Source of the DNA: Clostridium thermobutyricum
Lineage (GTDB): Bacteria; Bacillota; Clostridia; Ch29
DNA: 64,000 nt
Assembly: GCA_016842005.1 (NCBI GenBank)
Contig: JAENYD010000004.1
Span: forward strand, 1 to 64,000
Reading direction: 5' to 3'
This document shows, in pieces, positions 26,369 to 34,912 of this stretch. The notes beneath the pieces were generated by a model. The model made no database searches. It worked only from the letters and a program-made list of their open reading frames with translations, and was not told the DNA's origin. A program made the position numbers and the translations under genes. How positions within the stretch are numbered: the stretch's first letter is position 1; every line of letters begins with the position of its first letter.

Positions 26369-28725
26369 CACTTGTTGTCCCAAATCCTGGCCACCATCAC
26401 AGTCATATCGTCCCGGGCCTCACCATCATAGCATTCAAGGGCCCTGTCAAATATGGCCCGGGCCACTTCCTGCGGGTTTTTTGAACTGGCATTTTTAAGG
26501 ACATCAACAATCCACAGGTTGGTATCCTCCCGCCCACAGGCATCAATAATACCGTCCGTCACCATGACAATAAAATCCCCGCTTCTGACTGAAAATCTTT
26601 TAACCTCAAAATCCAGCTGACTGACAATACCTACCGGTAACGAAGAAGAAGATACAATCCTTACTTCCTCCCCTCTTTTTATGAACGCCGGAGGCGCCCC
26701 TATCTTAATAAATTTTGTATCTCCCGAATAAAGGTCCACCAGTGACACATCCAAAGTGGAAAAGCTATCTTCCGGCGATTTAAGTATCAATATGGAGTTA
26801 ATGGTTTTCACGGCCAGGTCGTAATCAAATCCCGCCTCCAGCAGCTGCTCAAGAAGATTTATGGTAACCCCGCTTTCAAGGGCTGCCCTGGCCCCTGCCC
26901 CCATTCCGTCAGAAAGGGCCATCAGATATTTGCTGTCTTTCAGTTCCATGAACGTGTGGTTATCACCATTTACATTGTTCTTAGCCTTAGGGCTGGTGCA
27001 AACGCCTGTTAAAACTTGATATTTTTGTGATTCGATAAGTTTTATGGAGCAGACATCCTTTTGAATATCACACAGATAACTTGCTTTTTCATGCTTTCTG
27101 CCTGTAATACCCGAAATTATAGGTATTATTTTTTTTGAGCATTCCCTGCAACCATAACAGGGCTTTTTTTCGATATATATTTCCGGTCTGTTGTCGGGCC
27201 TCTCCACAACCATCACACGGGAAACAGCCACGCCTTTTCTGTCCAGTTCCACATAGATAGTCTCTTCCATATCTTCATTGAATTTCAAATCCATATTTAC
27301 TTCACCGGTCAGGTTTTCCACCACCCGGGATACGCCATACAGCTGGTCAGAAACCAATTGCCTGCACTCTTCCAGTTTCACCTGCCACTTACAGTTTATC
27401 TTGTGCATGTCATAGAGATAGTTTACTGTATCTATAAGGGCTTCAGGTTTTATACACTTCTTCCCAATCTCCTCCGGCAAATGGCCGGTTTCCAGCTTTA
27501 CATCCTCCTCAACACGGCTTATTAAATCAAACATGGCCTTATAGGTCACATAAAAATCTCTTCCCCAGCACCGTCTGTAAAAGCTGCAGTTTTTGCACAC
27601 CCTGCTGCATATATCCTCAAAAAGTTTATTTATATTGGCATTATCCGTAAAATCCGTTTTAAAGGACACATCATTGAATGTTGCGGATAACTGGCTAAAA
27701 ACTTTTGAAAGTTCTTTCAGACGCAGGGATGTAAGCTCTCTGCTGCGGATATTATAAGCTATCCTGTTTTTTGATTTTATATCTTCAACGCTTGTATAAT
27801 CCAACAGCTTTTTTAAGGCCTTTCCGGGAATTACTGCAAATATCATAGATGCAGCCAGCAGTTCTTCCATTGTGGCAATCATTCCACCGCCGCCAACTGC
27901 ATAAAAATTGGTTATTGCACTCCCTATCACAAATCCCAGAATGGTCCCCGGTTTGCCCAGTTCTTTAAAAGTGCCCGCCAGCAGGCCCGCAAAGGCATAA
28001 GCACCTATTACCGTTGGAACTGTACTGACAGTCAGCCCGCAAACCACTCCGAACACAACTCCTGCAGCACTGCCCGCCGCAGCCCCTCCGGCATATCCGA
28101 TTATCATTACCAGCACCATCAGCGCAACAACTTTTAACGACAGGCCCCACACCTCTGCGCTTCCCAATCCGCTGACAGCAATGGCAAAAGTTACTGAAAG
28201 ACATATGATTTCTTCTCTGGATAGCAGTTTTCTTTTGTCAAAATCCCTTAATAGCGGTGCTACATAATAAAAAATATATACCAGTACAGATGCCGAAAAG
28301 GCCTCAAAAATCGCCATGAATACATTATAAAGGGCATACACGCCGCCTATGGACAGCCATGCCCAGGATGTTCCCGACATTGTGACAAAGGTTATAAAAG
28401 ATACGGCATGCCTGCTGAGATTTTTCTTTCTTAGCATGACCCTTGTTATAAGCAACAGCAGAAGAATCATTGTCAGATACTTCAGGGGAAAGACCGTTTC
28501 CGAGACACTGATTATCCCTGCCAGTGCGCTCAAAGAGATGGGTAACAATACACTCCCGCCGGTAATGGACGAGGCCAGGAATGCGATACCGAAAGGCATT
28601 ACCCCTTCAAGTATAAAGGCTCTTGCAAGAAGAAAAGAGAACAGATTGAGGGTAATAAAACTTTTCAGATTTACATTCTCTCTTATAAAGCCGCCCATAG
28701 AAAAAGCCTGGCTTTTATTGGACAT
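26368..28725 (-). CDS. spoIIE: Stage II sporulation protein E (PP2C phosphatase)
   Basis: Membrane phosphatase that activates sigma-F in the forespore by dephosphorylating SpoIIAA. 785 residues: a hydrophobic N-terminal part (about 15-330, ten or so helices), a regulatory middle domain with several cysteines (VCKNCSFYRRCWG, PCYGCRECSKK), and a C-terminal PP2C domain with DGMGAGARAALES and VTDGIID. Start ATG 28725 lies eight bases after AGGTGG. The promoter has the unusual spacing known for this gene. Confidence 0.97.
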   Translation of the reverse strand: MSNKSQAFSMGGFIRENVNLKSFITLNLFSFLLARAFILEGVMPFGIAFLASSITGGSVLLPISLSALAGIISVSETVFPLKYLTMILLLLLITRVMLRKKNLSRHAVSFITFVTMSGTSWAWLSIGGVYALYNVFMAIFEAFSASVLVYIFYYVAPLLRDFDKRKLLSREEIICLSVTFAIAVSGLGSAEVWGLSLKVVALMVLVMIIGYAGGAAAGSAAGVVFGVVCGLTVSTVPTVIGAYAFAGLLAGTFKELGKPGTILGFVIGSAITNFYAVGGGGMIATMEELLAASMIFAVIPGKALKKLLDYTSVEDIKSKNRIAYNIRSRELTSLRLKELSKVFSQLSATFNDVSFKTDFTDNANINKLFEDICSRVCKNCSFYRRCWGRDFYVTYKAMFDLISRVEEDVKLETGHLPEEIGKKCIKPEALIDTVNYLYDMHKINCKWQVKLEECRQLVSDQLYGVSRVVENLTGEVNMDLKFNEDMEETIYVELDRKGVAVSRVMVVERPDNRPEIYIEKKPCYGCRECSKKIIPIISGITGRKHEKASYLCDIQKDVCSIKLIESQKYQVLTGVCTSPKAKNNVNGDNHTFMELKDSKYLMALSDGMGAGARAALESGVTINLLEQLLEAGFDYDLAVKTINSILILKSPEDSFSTLDVSLVDLYSGDTKFIKIGAPPAFIKRGEEVRIVSSSSLPVGIVSQLDFEVKRFSVRSGDFIVMVTDGIIDACGREDTNLWIVDVLKNASSKNPQEVARAIFDRALECYDGEARDDMTVMVARIWDNK

Positions 28726-28758
28726 AAAAAACACCACCTGTCACTTTCTGGTTATTAC

Positions 28759-28791
28759 ATTATAACAAAGCATGTCCTTTTTTTTTGTCAT
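28759..28791 (-). promoter_or_regulatory. spoIIE promoter, 21-bp spacer (Spo0A-type)
   Basis: On the minus strand ATGACA (28786-28791) and TATAAT (28759-28764) are separated by 21 bp. The Bacillus subtilis spoIIE promoter is known for sigma-A boxes 21 bp apart that need Spo0A. Upstream, TGTCGCA (28817-28823) matches the 0A box TGTCGAA at six of seven bases, and a weaker TGTCATA lies further up. Confidence 0.75.
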
Positions 28792-28882
28792 ATTTAGGAG
28801 CGGGTTTATAAGAATATGCGACACCAGAAAACGGACATATGACAAATGATTTCATATTGGCGTACACTTCATCAGGAGCCGG

Positions 28883-28922
28883 TCAAAAAACAAAAAAAGA
28901 TACTCTCTGCGGGTATCTTTTT
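28883..28922 (-). terminator. Second terminator after tRNA cluster
   Basis: Minus-strand stem AAAAAGATAC/GTATCTTTTT followed by a T-rich stretch (TTTTTTTGTTTTTTG). It lies between the tRNA genes and the spoIIE promoter. Confidence 0.8.
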
Positions 28923-28960
28923 GACACGATTTGTACCTCATTTCATTCGTTTCTTTACAT

Positions 28961-28987
28961 AAAAAAGGAGGTACCTTAATACCTCCT
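28961..28987 (-). terminator. First terminator after tRNA cluster
   Basis: Minus-strand stem AGGAGGTA/TACCTCCT with a 6-base loop, followed by TTTTTT, directly after tRNA-Val. Confidence 0.88.
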
Positions 28988-28988
28988 G

Positions 28989-29064
28989 TGGTGGGCACAA
29001 CTGGGCTCGAACCAGTGACCCCCTGCTTGTAAGGCAGGTGCTCTCCCAACTGAGCTATGCGCCC
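28989..29064 (-). tRNA. tRNA-Val (anticodon UAC)
   Basis: The cloverleaf closes fully: acceptor GGGCGCA with TGTGCCC, anticodon loop CTTACAA, T arm GGTTCGAGCC, and encoded CCA. It is the last of four tRNA genes transcribed together. Confidence 0.97.
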
Positions 29065-29067
29065 GTG

Positions 29068-29142
29068 TGGTGACCCCTAGGGGAATCGAACCCCTGTTAC
29101 CGCCGTGAAAGGGCGGTGTCTTAACCGCTTGACCAAGGGGCC
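29068..29142 (-). tRNA. tRNA-Glu (anticodon UUC)
   Basis: Acceptor GGCCCCT with AGGGGTC, anticodon loop CTTTCAC, T arm GGTTCGATTCC, encoded CCA. It is separated from tRNA-Val by 3 bp. Confidence 0.97.
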
Positions 29143-29149
29143 ATATGAA

Positions 29150-29226
29150 TGGTAGCGGCGAACGGATTCGAACCGCTGACACTGCGGGTATGAACCGCAT
29201 GCTCTAGCCACCTGAGCTACGCCGCC
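29150..29226 (-). tRNA. tRNA-Met (elongator, anticodon CAU)
   Basis: Acceptor GGCGGCG closes, anticodon loop TTCATAC, T arm GGTTCGAATCC, encoded CCA. The G1 acceptor end and lack of initiator marks favour elongator Met. A CAU tRNA-Ile modified by TilS is a weaker alternative. Confidence 0.92.
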
Positions 29227-29229
29227 ATG

Positions 29230-29306
<77 letters not shown>

Positions 29307-29380
29307 TCATTGTTATCTTGTGACGACAAAGTATATTATATAATATGTTTTTAGACACGTCAAGACTTTTCCCATCCAAA

Positions 29381-30316
29381 TTAACCGGTAATTTCATCGT
29401 TTTGAATAAATTTATGGAAAATTACTCCCTCCAGATTGTCCCATTCGCTTGTCATTATGCTTTTCGCCTGCAAGAAATCCATTATTTCGTCCAGTATTAT
29501 CGCCCCGGCAACTATTATATCCGCTCTCCCCGGGTGAAGCCCGGGAACCTTTTTCCTTTCCTCCAGGGGCATTCTGGACAGTTCTTTAATCATTTTTTCT
29601 ATAGAATGCTTGTCAATAATATAACGGTGCACCAGATGACTTCTGTATTCAGCAAGCTTCTGGTCAATAGCCGCGAGAGAAGTGATGGTCCCGCCGATAC
29701 CAATCATATATAGACTGCTGTCGGCGGGATTATACCTGAGATGCGCCAGTTCATTCCTCACATATATTCTGACAGCTGCCACCTCTTTTTCAATTATGAT
29801 ATCGTTTTGCAGAAATCTTTCTGTCATTCTGACTGCACCAATATCCATGCTGGTTGCCAAGCGTATATGGCTGTTTTCTCCAAAGCTCAGTTCTGTGCTT
29901 CCGCCACCAATGTCAATTACAACAATTTCCTTGCCGGGCTTACCGCAGCCCAGAACAGCACCGTAAAATCCCAGCTTTGCCTCTTCTCTTCCATCAAGAA
30001 CATCAATATTTAACCCCTGACTTTTTATCTTATTTACAAAGTCCGGGCCATTTCCGGCATCCCTGACTGCGCTGGTTGCTATGACAGCAATATCTTCCGC
30101 CCCCATGGACCGGGCTTTTCCTTTTAATGCATTGACAGCCTTCAAAGTCCTGTCCATGGCGCTGTCAGAAAGGATACCTTCAGCGTCAACACCGGCTCCC
30201 AGTCTGGTCGTTTCCAGGCACTTCAGGAGGGGGTAGGGCAAACCATCATCTTTAACATTCACTACCAGCAGCCTTACCGAGTTAGTACCGATATCAATAG
30301 CAGCCTTAACCGTCAA
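29381..30316 (-). CDS. ppx: Exopolyphosphatase / pppGpp phosphohydrolase (Ppx/GppA)
   Basis: Hydrolyses polyphosphate or pppGpp. 311 residues of the ASKHA fold: phosphate-1 AAIDIGTNSVRLL at the N terminus, ATSAVRDAGN, phosphate-2 VVIDIGGGSTELS and adenosine region GIGGTITSLAAI. The start is TTG at 30316, seven bases after GAGGAGG; upstream in-frame ATGs lack a ribosome site. Short single-domain forms without the C-terminal HD part are common in Clostridia. It lies between yabR and the tRNA cluster. Confidence 0.92.
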   Translation of the reverse strand: MTVKAAIDIGTNSVRLLVVNVKDDGLPYPLLKCLETTRLGAGVDAEGILSDSAMDRTLKAVNALKGKARSMGAEDIAVIATSAVRDAGNGPDFVNKIKSQGLNIDVLDGREEAKLGFYGAVLGCGKPGKEIVVIDIGGGSTELSFGENSHIRLATSMDIGAVRMTERFLQNDIIIEKEVAAVRIYVRNELAHLRYNPADSSLYMIGIGGTITSLAAIDQKLAEYRSHLVHRYIIDKHSIEKMIKELSRMPLEERKKVPGLHPGRADIIVAGAIILDEIMDFLQAKSIMTSEWDNLEGVIFHKFIQNDEITG

Positions 30317-30379
30317 CCCATTTCCTCCTCTTTCAGGGAATAACATCAATAAACCGTACCCAGGAGGTACGGCGGTATA

Positions 30380-30784
30380 CTAAAATCTTCCGTTTCTGTT
30401 GAAAGCCATTTTCTTCTTCAAATCCTGTTGTCTTTCGTCACTGTCCTTTAAAAACTTGCTCAATCTGTCTTCAAACGATAAGCTGCCTCCCCTGCCTCTC
30501 TTCTCTGCTTCCCAGTCAATCTCCAGAGGCCGGGTACTTTTATTGAGCTTTGTCCCCGCCTGTCTTAACGACAGGCTCACTTTCCCCCTGTTATCAATAG
30601 AAATAATCTTTACTTTTATTTTATCGTTCTTTTTCAAATACTGCTTAATATCTTCCACATAATGCTCTGCAACTTCTGATACATGTATTAAGCCTATCTT
30701 CCCCTCAGGCAGCCGAACGAAGGCGCCAAAATCAGCAATATTGGTAACCACTCCTTCGACTATGTTACCTACTTGCAACGGCAT
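30380..30784 (-). CDS. yabR: S1 RNA-binding domain protein (YabR)
   Basis: 134 residues with one S1 OB-fold (residues 3-75: VGNIVEGVVTNIADFGAFVRLPEG...GLIHVSE, then RGKVSLSLRQAG) and a basic, poorly structured tail. It is a general RNA-binding protein of the YabR/GSP13 type. The place after divIC is conserved in Bacillota. Confidence 0.92.
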   Translation of the reverse strand: MPLQVGNIVEGVVTNIADFGAFVRLPEGKIGLIHVSEVAEHYVEDIKQYLKKNDKIKVKIISIDNRGKVSLSLRQAGTKLNKSTRPLEIDWEAEKRGRGGSLSFEDRLSKFLKDSDERQQDLKKKMAFNRNGRF

Positions 30785-30859
30785 AAATCTGTTATTCCTC
30801 CCCTTTAAATAAATGCTGCTGTGTAGCTGAGTTTATTATATATTAATGTGCCCTCAGTG

Positions 30860-31186
30860 TCAATTATCCATATTTTGCATCTTATAATTAACATCAATAA
30901 ACATTATTTCTCCCGGTTTAATCATACCCAGTTTTTCTCTCGCAAGCTTCTCTATATATTCCTCATCCTTGGTTCTTTCCAGTTCTGTTTTAATACTTTC
31001 ATTCTCCTCTTTCAGTTGCTCTATCCGGCTTTTAATATCCTCCTCTTTTCTGCTGGCTTCTTTAATGGCAATCTGCTGGGATACCAGAATGCAGACTATA
31101 TACAGTACAAAAATTGATGCAAGCAAATGCCTTAACTTAAATCTTTTTTTGCTTTTTCTTGATTTAATACTGTATACCTTTCCCAT
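30860..31186 (-). CDS. divIC: Septum formation initiator DivIC/FtsB
   Basis: 108 residues: a basic cytoplasmic start, one membrane helix (about 23-43, LLASIFVLYIVCILVSQQIA), a coiled coil (about 45-80, with KEEDIKSRIEQLKEENESIK) and the extracytoplasmic end EYIEKLAREKLGMIKPGEI, typical of FtsB/DivIC. Part of the divisome subcomplex with FtsL and DivIB. Confidence 0.92.
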   Translation of the reverse strand: MGKVYSIKSRKSKKRFKLRHLLASIFVLYIVCILVSQQIAIKEASRKEEDIKSRIEQLKEENESIKTELERTKDEEYIEKLAREKLGMIKPGEIMFIDVNYKMQNMDN

Positions 31187-31257
31187 ACATAGTCCCCCTG
31201 AACCATATTATGCATAATATAAAGATATTTCTATATATATTACCAAAATCCTTCATA

Positions 31258-31737
31258 TCATTTCTTGTTTTTTAATATAGTAAAATATTTTCCGGTATCC
31301 TTCAGTGCCCTGCAAAACATTGCATGCATCTTCTTTTTTATTATATTATACGGTCTCCATAAAACCCTGTATATGATTATAAAAGGCATCCCGACCATTT
31401 TCAATGCCGTATATGACATTCTCGTTATAGAGCGGAATAGGATGTGCATTAATCCTGTTACATGACTGCTAAGCACCCTAATATAAACGAGCATTCCCAG
31501 GGCAAATCCCGTTAGCTGGTAGGCCCTTAACAGGCCGCTGCTGCTTTTGTAAACAACTGCAAGAATTATCCCCGAACTGATTATCCAGAAAATAATATCG
31601 CCCATGTACGTGATTATTCTGCCAAACCCTGCTTTTCTTCTGATAAATCTGTATATATCAAAACACAAACCCAGTATTAAACCGCCGTAAACTGCAGCCA
31701 GCAGTAACAGTGCCTGGTCAACAACCGAGACTATCAT
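31258..31737 (-). CDS. yabQ: Spore cortex biosynthesis protein YabQ
   Basis: 159 residues, mostly membrane: about four helices in the first 115 residues (LLLLAAVYGGLILGLCFDIYR, IIFWIISSGIILAVVY and others), then a basic tail. The pattern GLILGLCFDIYRFIRR is typical of YabQ, a sporulation membrane protein needed for cortex. It follows yabP after a long palindrome. Confidence 0.88.
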   Translation of the reverse strand: MIVSVVDQALLLLAAVYGGLILGLCFDIYRFIRRKAGFGRIITYMGDIIFWIISSGIILAVVYKSSSGLLRAYQLTGFALGMLVYIRVLSSHVTGLMHILFRSITRMSYTALKMVGMPFIIIYRVLWRPYNIIKKKMHAMFCRALKDTGKYFTILKNKK

Positions 31738-31777
31738 ATAAATCTCCTCTCAATCAGTATTATCTGTGCTCCCTTCA

Positions 31778-31816
31778 ATTTAAATAAACCATCGTTAAAC
31801 GATGGTTTATTTAAAT
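31778..31816. repeat. 39-bp near-perfect palindrome at the yabP 3' end
   Basis: 19-bp arms around a single central A (position 31797), perfect throughout, overlapping the last codons of yabP. As RNA it would be a long A/U-ended hairpin. On the minus strand the tail is AAATTGAAG, so no strong T-run follows. It may attenuate or protect the mRNA between yabP and yabQ. Confidence 0.8.
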
Positions 31817-32079
31817 ATCCTGCTTAAAACCCCTTGTCCCCTCTCCTTTATATTTCTGTCTTCACTGTATGCGCAGCTGTTTATCTGCCCTCTTATCTGC
31901 AGATTGCCATCATCAATATTCAGTTTATTTATGTGTAATTCATTTCCTGTTACGGTTAATATGCCCAGCGAGGTTTCGAGGACAATTTTGCTCTCATCAA
32001 AACTATAGATATCCTTTACCCCGGAAGTAGATAAGAGGTCTCTTCCCTCCAGAATTATGCTATGCTTCTTGTCCTCCAT
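31807..32079 (-). CDS. yabP: Sporulation protein YabP
   Basis: 90 residues of the YabP/YqfC family: HSIILEGRDLLSTSGVKDIYSFDESKIVLETSLGILTV fits the family core. Needed for spore formation, acting in the mother cell. The start is placed at ATG 32079 with GGAGG six bases before it. It lies beside yabQ as in Bacillus subtilis. Confidence 0.92.
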   Translation of the reverse strand: MEDKKHSIILEGRDLLSTSGVKDIYSFDESKIVLETSLGILTVTGNELHINKLNIDDGNLQIRGQINSCAYSEDRNIKERGQGVLSRIFK

Positions 32080-32196
32080 ACAATACCTCCTCACCCATTT
32101 TGTTAATATTTATGAACAACAGCCGCAGTATATTACTCATTTATCGTCAATACAGAAACATTTTGAACACGACAGAAGGGTCTAAACCCTCTCAGA

Positions 32197-32236
32197 ATAA
32201 TAAAATAAAAGCTCCCGGAGTCTGAGCCCCGGAAGC
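32197..32236 (-). terminator. Intrinsic terminator after spoIID
   Basis: Minus-strand stem GCTTCCGGGG/CTCCGGGAGC (two wobble pairs, loop CTCAGA), followed by TTTTATTTTATTATT. Confidence 0.85.
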
Positions 32237-32266
32237 CCGGATGTGGAATGGCTGCAATAAAAACAG

Positions 32267-33250
32267 CTATTCCCAAATCTTTACTATGCGCACATTCTTG
32301 AAGTAATAATCCACAATCTCTTCTGCTTTTCTCCCCCTCTCGGCAAGGGTATAGGCTCCCCACTGGGACATACCCACACCGTGCCCGTATCCTTTCCCTT
32401 TTAAAATCACTTTATCCCCATGGACATCCACTGCTGTCAGCAGAGTAGATTTCATTCTGGTGCTCCCCACAGCTATCCTGAATTCAGGGGCTGAGACTTT
32501 TGTATTGCCAAAAATTAATTCTGTAGCCCGTCCTGACGGGCCTTTTCCGGATATTTTCACCGATGTGAAATCCCCGGCTTCTTTTCCCATATCCTGAAGG
32601 GCTTTGGCTATCTCCTGCTTTGTAAATTCAGCCGTCCAGTTTTGTTCGTCCTTCGGTGCCTTATCCGAATCCGGAGACGTGACCATTTTTACATATGGCG
32701 GCTCTTTCTCCCTGAATGCCAGCCCTTCCTTTGCAGAAGCGGTTTTCCCTCCGGCATTGGAATGAAACCAGGCCTTGATATATTGATTATTGTAGACTGC
32801 GACCTCTCCTCTTGTCTTATTCACCGCCCTTTTTACCCTCTCATTTACGGCCTCCTCATTCCATGCCTGAACCTCCTCGATATCTGTGGAAACATCTGCC
32901 CCACTGTATTTCGAACCACCTTTTTCGGTTATAAATTCCATGACAAATGTCCGGGCCAGGATCGCCTGCGCCGCCAGGGCTTCTTCCGGCCAGTCGTTTT
33001 TCATCTCACCGGCAACAACCCCTGCAACATACTGTTCAAAGGGCAGTTCCTTTATCTGACCTGTATCCTTGATATAGACCTTGAGAACTGGTTCTTTACC
33101 CTGCCCTCTGCTTATTGAACCCGGAATTTTCAGCCTTACCAGCTCGGGAGGCGTATCCTCCCCGGGTCTTTGCCTTACGCCAGCACAGGAACCGAGCAGT
33201 ACGGGTATTAATAATAACGTTAAGACTTTTATCAGCTTGCTTTTAAGCAT
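32267..33250 (-). CDS. spoIID: Stage II sporulation protein D (SpoIID/LytB), lipoprotein form
   Basis: Lytic transglycosylase-type protein for septal peptidoglycan thinning during engulfment. It begins with a signal peptide ending in a lipobox (VLLGSC, C22), so it is probably lipid-anchored. The SpoIID core follows: LPFEQYVAGVVAGEMKNDWPEEALAAQAILARTF, WFHSNAGGKTASA and GKGYGHGVGMSQWGAY. The ATG at 33250 is used; an upstream TTG lies inside the ribosome site. The gene is not at this place in Bacillus subtilis, and another SpoIID paralogue elsewhere is possible. Confidence 0.92.
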   Translation of the reverse strand: MLKSKLIKVLTLLLIPVLLGSCAGVRQRPGEDTPPELVRLKIPGSISRGQGKEPVLKVYIKDTGQIKELPFEQYVAGVVAGEMKNDWPEEALAAQAILARTFVMEFITEKGGSKYSGADVSTDIEEVQAWNEEAVNERVKRAVNKTRGEVAVYNNQYIKAWFHSNAGGKTASAKEGLAFREKEPPYVKMVTSPDSDKAPKDEQNWTAEFTKQEIAKALQDMGKEAGDFTSVKISGKGPSGRATELIFGNTKVSAPEFRIAVGSTRMKSTLLTAVDVHGDKVILKGKGYGHGVGMSQWGAYTLAERGRKAEEIVDYYFKNVRIVKIWE

Positions 33251-33429
33251 TTGTACATTCCCTCCCAATGTTAATCGTTATTTAAATCGGACAGACTATA
33301 TCAAAACGGCTCACTATAAATATTATTTGGATTATTAACCATTCTAATATGGAAATTTTTTACAAATCGAAATATTGACAACCCTTATGTTATAATAGGT
33401 CCATAAAGGTATGCAAAAGGTGGGAAGCC

Positions 33430-34224
33430 ATGAAAGAAATAATTAAACTGTCTCTGGTCTTTGTTGTTTCTTTTATTATGCTGCTCTCTCCCCCTGCAGA
33501 GGCTCTCAGCAGTGTATTGAAATCTGGCAGCAGCGGGTCTGACGTAACATTTATACAGCAGCTTCTCATAGAAAAAGAATATCTTCATCATGAGGCTACA
33601 GGCTATTACGGGCCCTTGACAACCAAAGCCGTTATGACCTTTCAGCAGGAACATAACTTGAAGGCTGACGGCATTGTAGGCCCCAAAACCTATAGCGCCC
33701 TGATACTTACCAGGGATACGGTTCCCCCCGCTAATGACAAGTCAATGGAAATCCCGTCCGAGGGCGAGTACCTGGACTGGTATCAGGAAGTACAGCATAT
33801 ATTCCCTGTTGGAACGATAGCCACTGTCACTGATGTAGATACAGGACTGAGCTTTAGGATAATGAGAACCTTCGGTCACAACCACGCAGACTGCGAAACC
33901 CTCTCTGTTGAAGATACTGCCGTTTTAAAGCATATATGGGGCGGATGGAGCTGGGAAAGGAGGGCAGTAATAGTTACTGTAGGTGACAGGCATATAGCAG
34001 CTTCTTCTGTTGCCATGCCCCATGCCGGTATGGATAACCATCCCGCATTAAAGCCCATATCAAGCAGAAGCGGCGGCTACGGAAAAGGACTGAACTATGA
34101 CCGGATCAAGGACAATGGTATGGACGGTCATATCTGTGTCCACTTCAGGAACAGTACCCTTCACAGTACTGATAAACCGGACCCGGAGCATCAAAAAATG
34201 GTAAAAAAAGCAGCAGGTCTTTAA
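33430..34224 (+). CDS. Exported peptidoglycan-binding protein
   Basis: 264 residues: a signal peptide (about 1-26), one PG_binding_1 domain (about 28-95, SGSSGSDVTFIQQLLIEKEYL...LTTKAVMTFQQEHNLKADGIVGPKTY) and a C-terminal domain (about 125-264) rich in His, Asp and Cys (FGHNHADCE, MPHAGMDNH, GHICVHF) of unknown activity. It is the only plus-strand gene among sporulation genes here. A TTGACA and a TATAAT lie upstream but only 10 bp apart, so they cannot be one normal promoter. Sporulation or wall function is likely. Confidence 0.85.
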   Translation: MKEIIKLSLVFVVSFIMLLSPPAEALSSVLKSGSSGSDVTFIQQLLIEKEYLHHEATGYYGPLTTKAVMTFQQEHNLKADGIVGPKTYSALILTRDTVPPANDKSMEIPSEGEYLDWYQEVQHIFPVGTIATVTDVDTGLSFRIMRTFGHNHADCETLSVEDTAVLKHIWGGWSWERRAVIVTVGDRHIAASSVAMPHAGMDNHPALKPISSRSGGYGKGLNYDRIKDNGMDGHICVHFRNSTLHSTDKPDPEHQKMVKKAAGL

Positions 34225-34240
34225 ACGGCCCTGCTGCTTT
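34207..34240. terminator. Terminator hairpin between convergent genes
   Basis: 11-bp stem AAAGCAGCAGG/CCTGCTGCTTT with a 12-base loop, placed between the end of the plus-strand peptidoglycan-binding gene and the end of the minus-strand S4 gene. Confidence 0.8.
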
Positions 34241-34245
34241 CCTGT

Positions 34246-34497
34246 TTATTCAATCTCTTCATACATATGCCGGGCCTGATCTTTACCGGTGCGTTCGGTT
34301 AGATCGCTTACCCGGACCTTGACTTTCCGGCTGCCAAAAACAATCTCTATAATGTCCCCCTGCTTTAAATCAGCACCTGCTTTTGCCGTTCTTCCATTGA
34401 CCAGTACTCTCCCGGCATCACAGGCCTCTTTTGCCACTGTTCTTCTTTTTATAAGTCTTGAGCATTTCAGATACTTATCCAGTCTCAACGGTGACAT
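34246..34497 (-). CDS. rqcP: S4-domain RNA-binding protein (RqcP/YabO type)
   Basis: 83 residues almost entirely an S4 domain: MSPLRLDKYLKCSRLIKRRTVAKEACDAG, then VLVNGRTAKAGADLKQGDIIEI. RqcP acts with RqcH in alanine tailing of stalled nascent chains on 50S subunits. It lies in the mazG-hup-rqcP-yabP series as in many Bacillota. Confidence 0.92.
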   Translation of the reverse strand: MSPLRLDKYLKCSRLIKRRTVAKEACDAGRVLVNGRTAKAGADLKQGDIIEIVFGSRKVKVRVSDLTERTGKDQARHMYEEIE

Positions 34498-34514
34498 TCC
34501 TCCTGTCCCGTTTA

Positions 34515-34542
34515 AGAAAAAATCAGGCCAAAGACCTGATTT
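34515..34542 (-). terminator. Intrinsic terminator after hup
   Basis: Minus-strand stem AAATCAGG/CCTGATTT with a 7-base loop, followed by TTTTTTC. It separates hup from rqcP. Confidence 0.82.
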
Positions 34543-34547
34543 TATTC

Positions 34548-34823
34548 TTACTTATTCAATGCATCCTTCAAAGCTTTACCTGCTTTGAAAACCGGAGCCT
34601 TGGAAGCAGGGATAACCATTTCTTCCTGTGTCCTGGGATTTCGACCTTTCCTTTCACTTCTCTCCCTGACTTCAAAAGTTCCGAAACCAACCAACTGCAC
34701 CTTTTCACCCTTCATCAGAGCATCGTTCACTGATTCCATAAAAGCATTTAACGCTTTTTCGGAATCCTTCTTTGTCATACCGCTTTTGTCAGCTATGCTT
34801 GCAATAAGTTCAGCTTTATTCAA
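34548..34823 (-). CDS. hup: DNA-binding protein HU
   Basis: 91-residue histone-like protein. The full HU pattern is present: MNKAELIASIADKSGMTKKD at the N terminus, GFGTFEVRERSERKGRNPRT with the DNA-minor-groove arm, and KAPVFKAGKALKDALN at the end. It is well separated from mazG by 90 bp and has its own terminator. Confidence 0.97.
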   Translation of the reverse strand: MNKAELIASIADKSGMTKKDSEKALNAFMESVNDALMKGEKVQLVGFGTFEVRERSERKGRNPRTQEEMVIPASKAPVFKAGKALKDALNK

Positions 34824-34912
34824 ACTGTCTCCCTCCCTTTTTTTGGTTTTCCATAATGCATATTCTACGAAATGGTTGGAATTCCTTCTTTTCAGTAGTA
34901 TTTTTTATCAAA

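Noticed and set aside
33375-33396. TTGACA and TATAAT before the peptidoglycan-binding gene
   Set aside because: The boxes are only 10 bp apart, too close for one sigma-A promoter.
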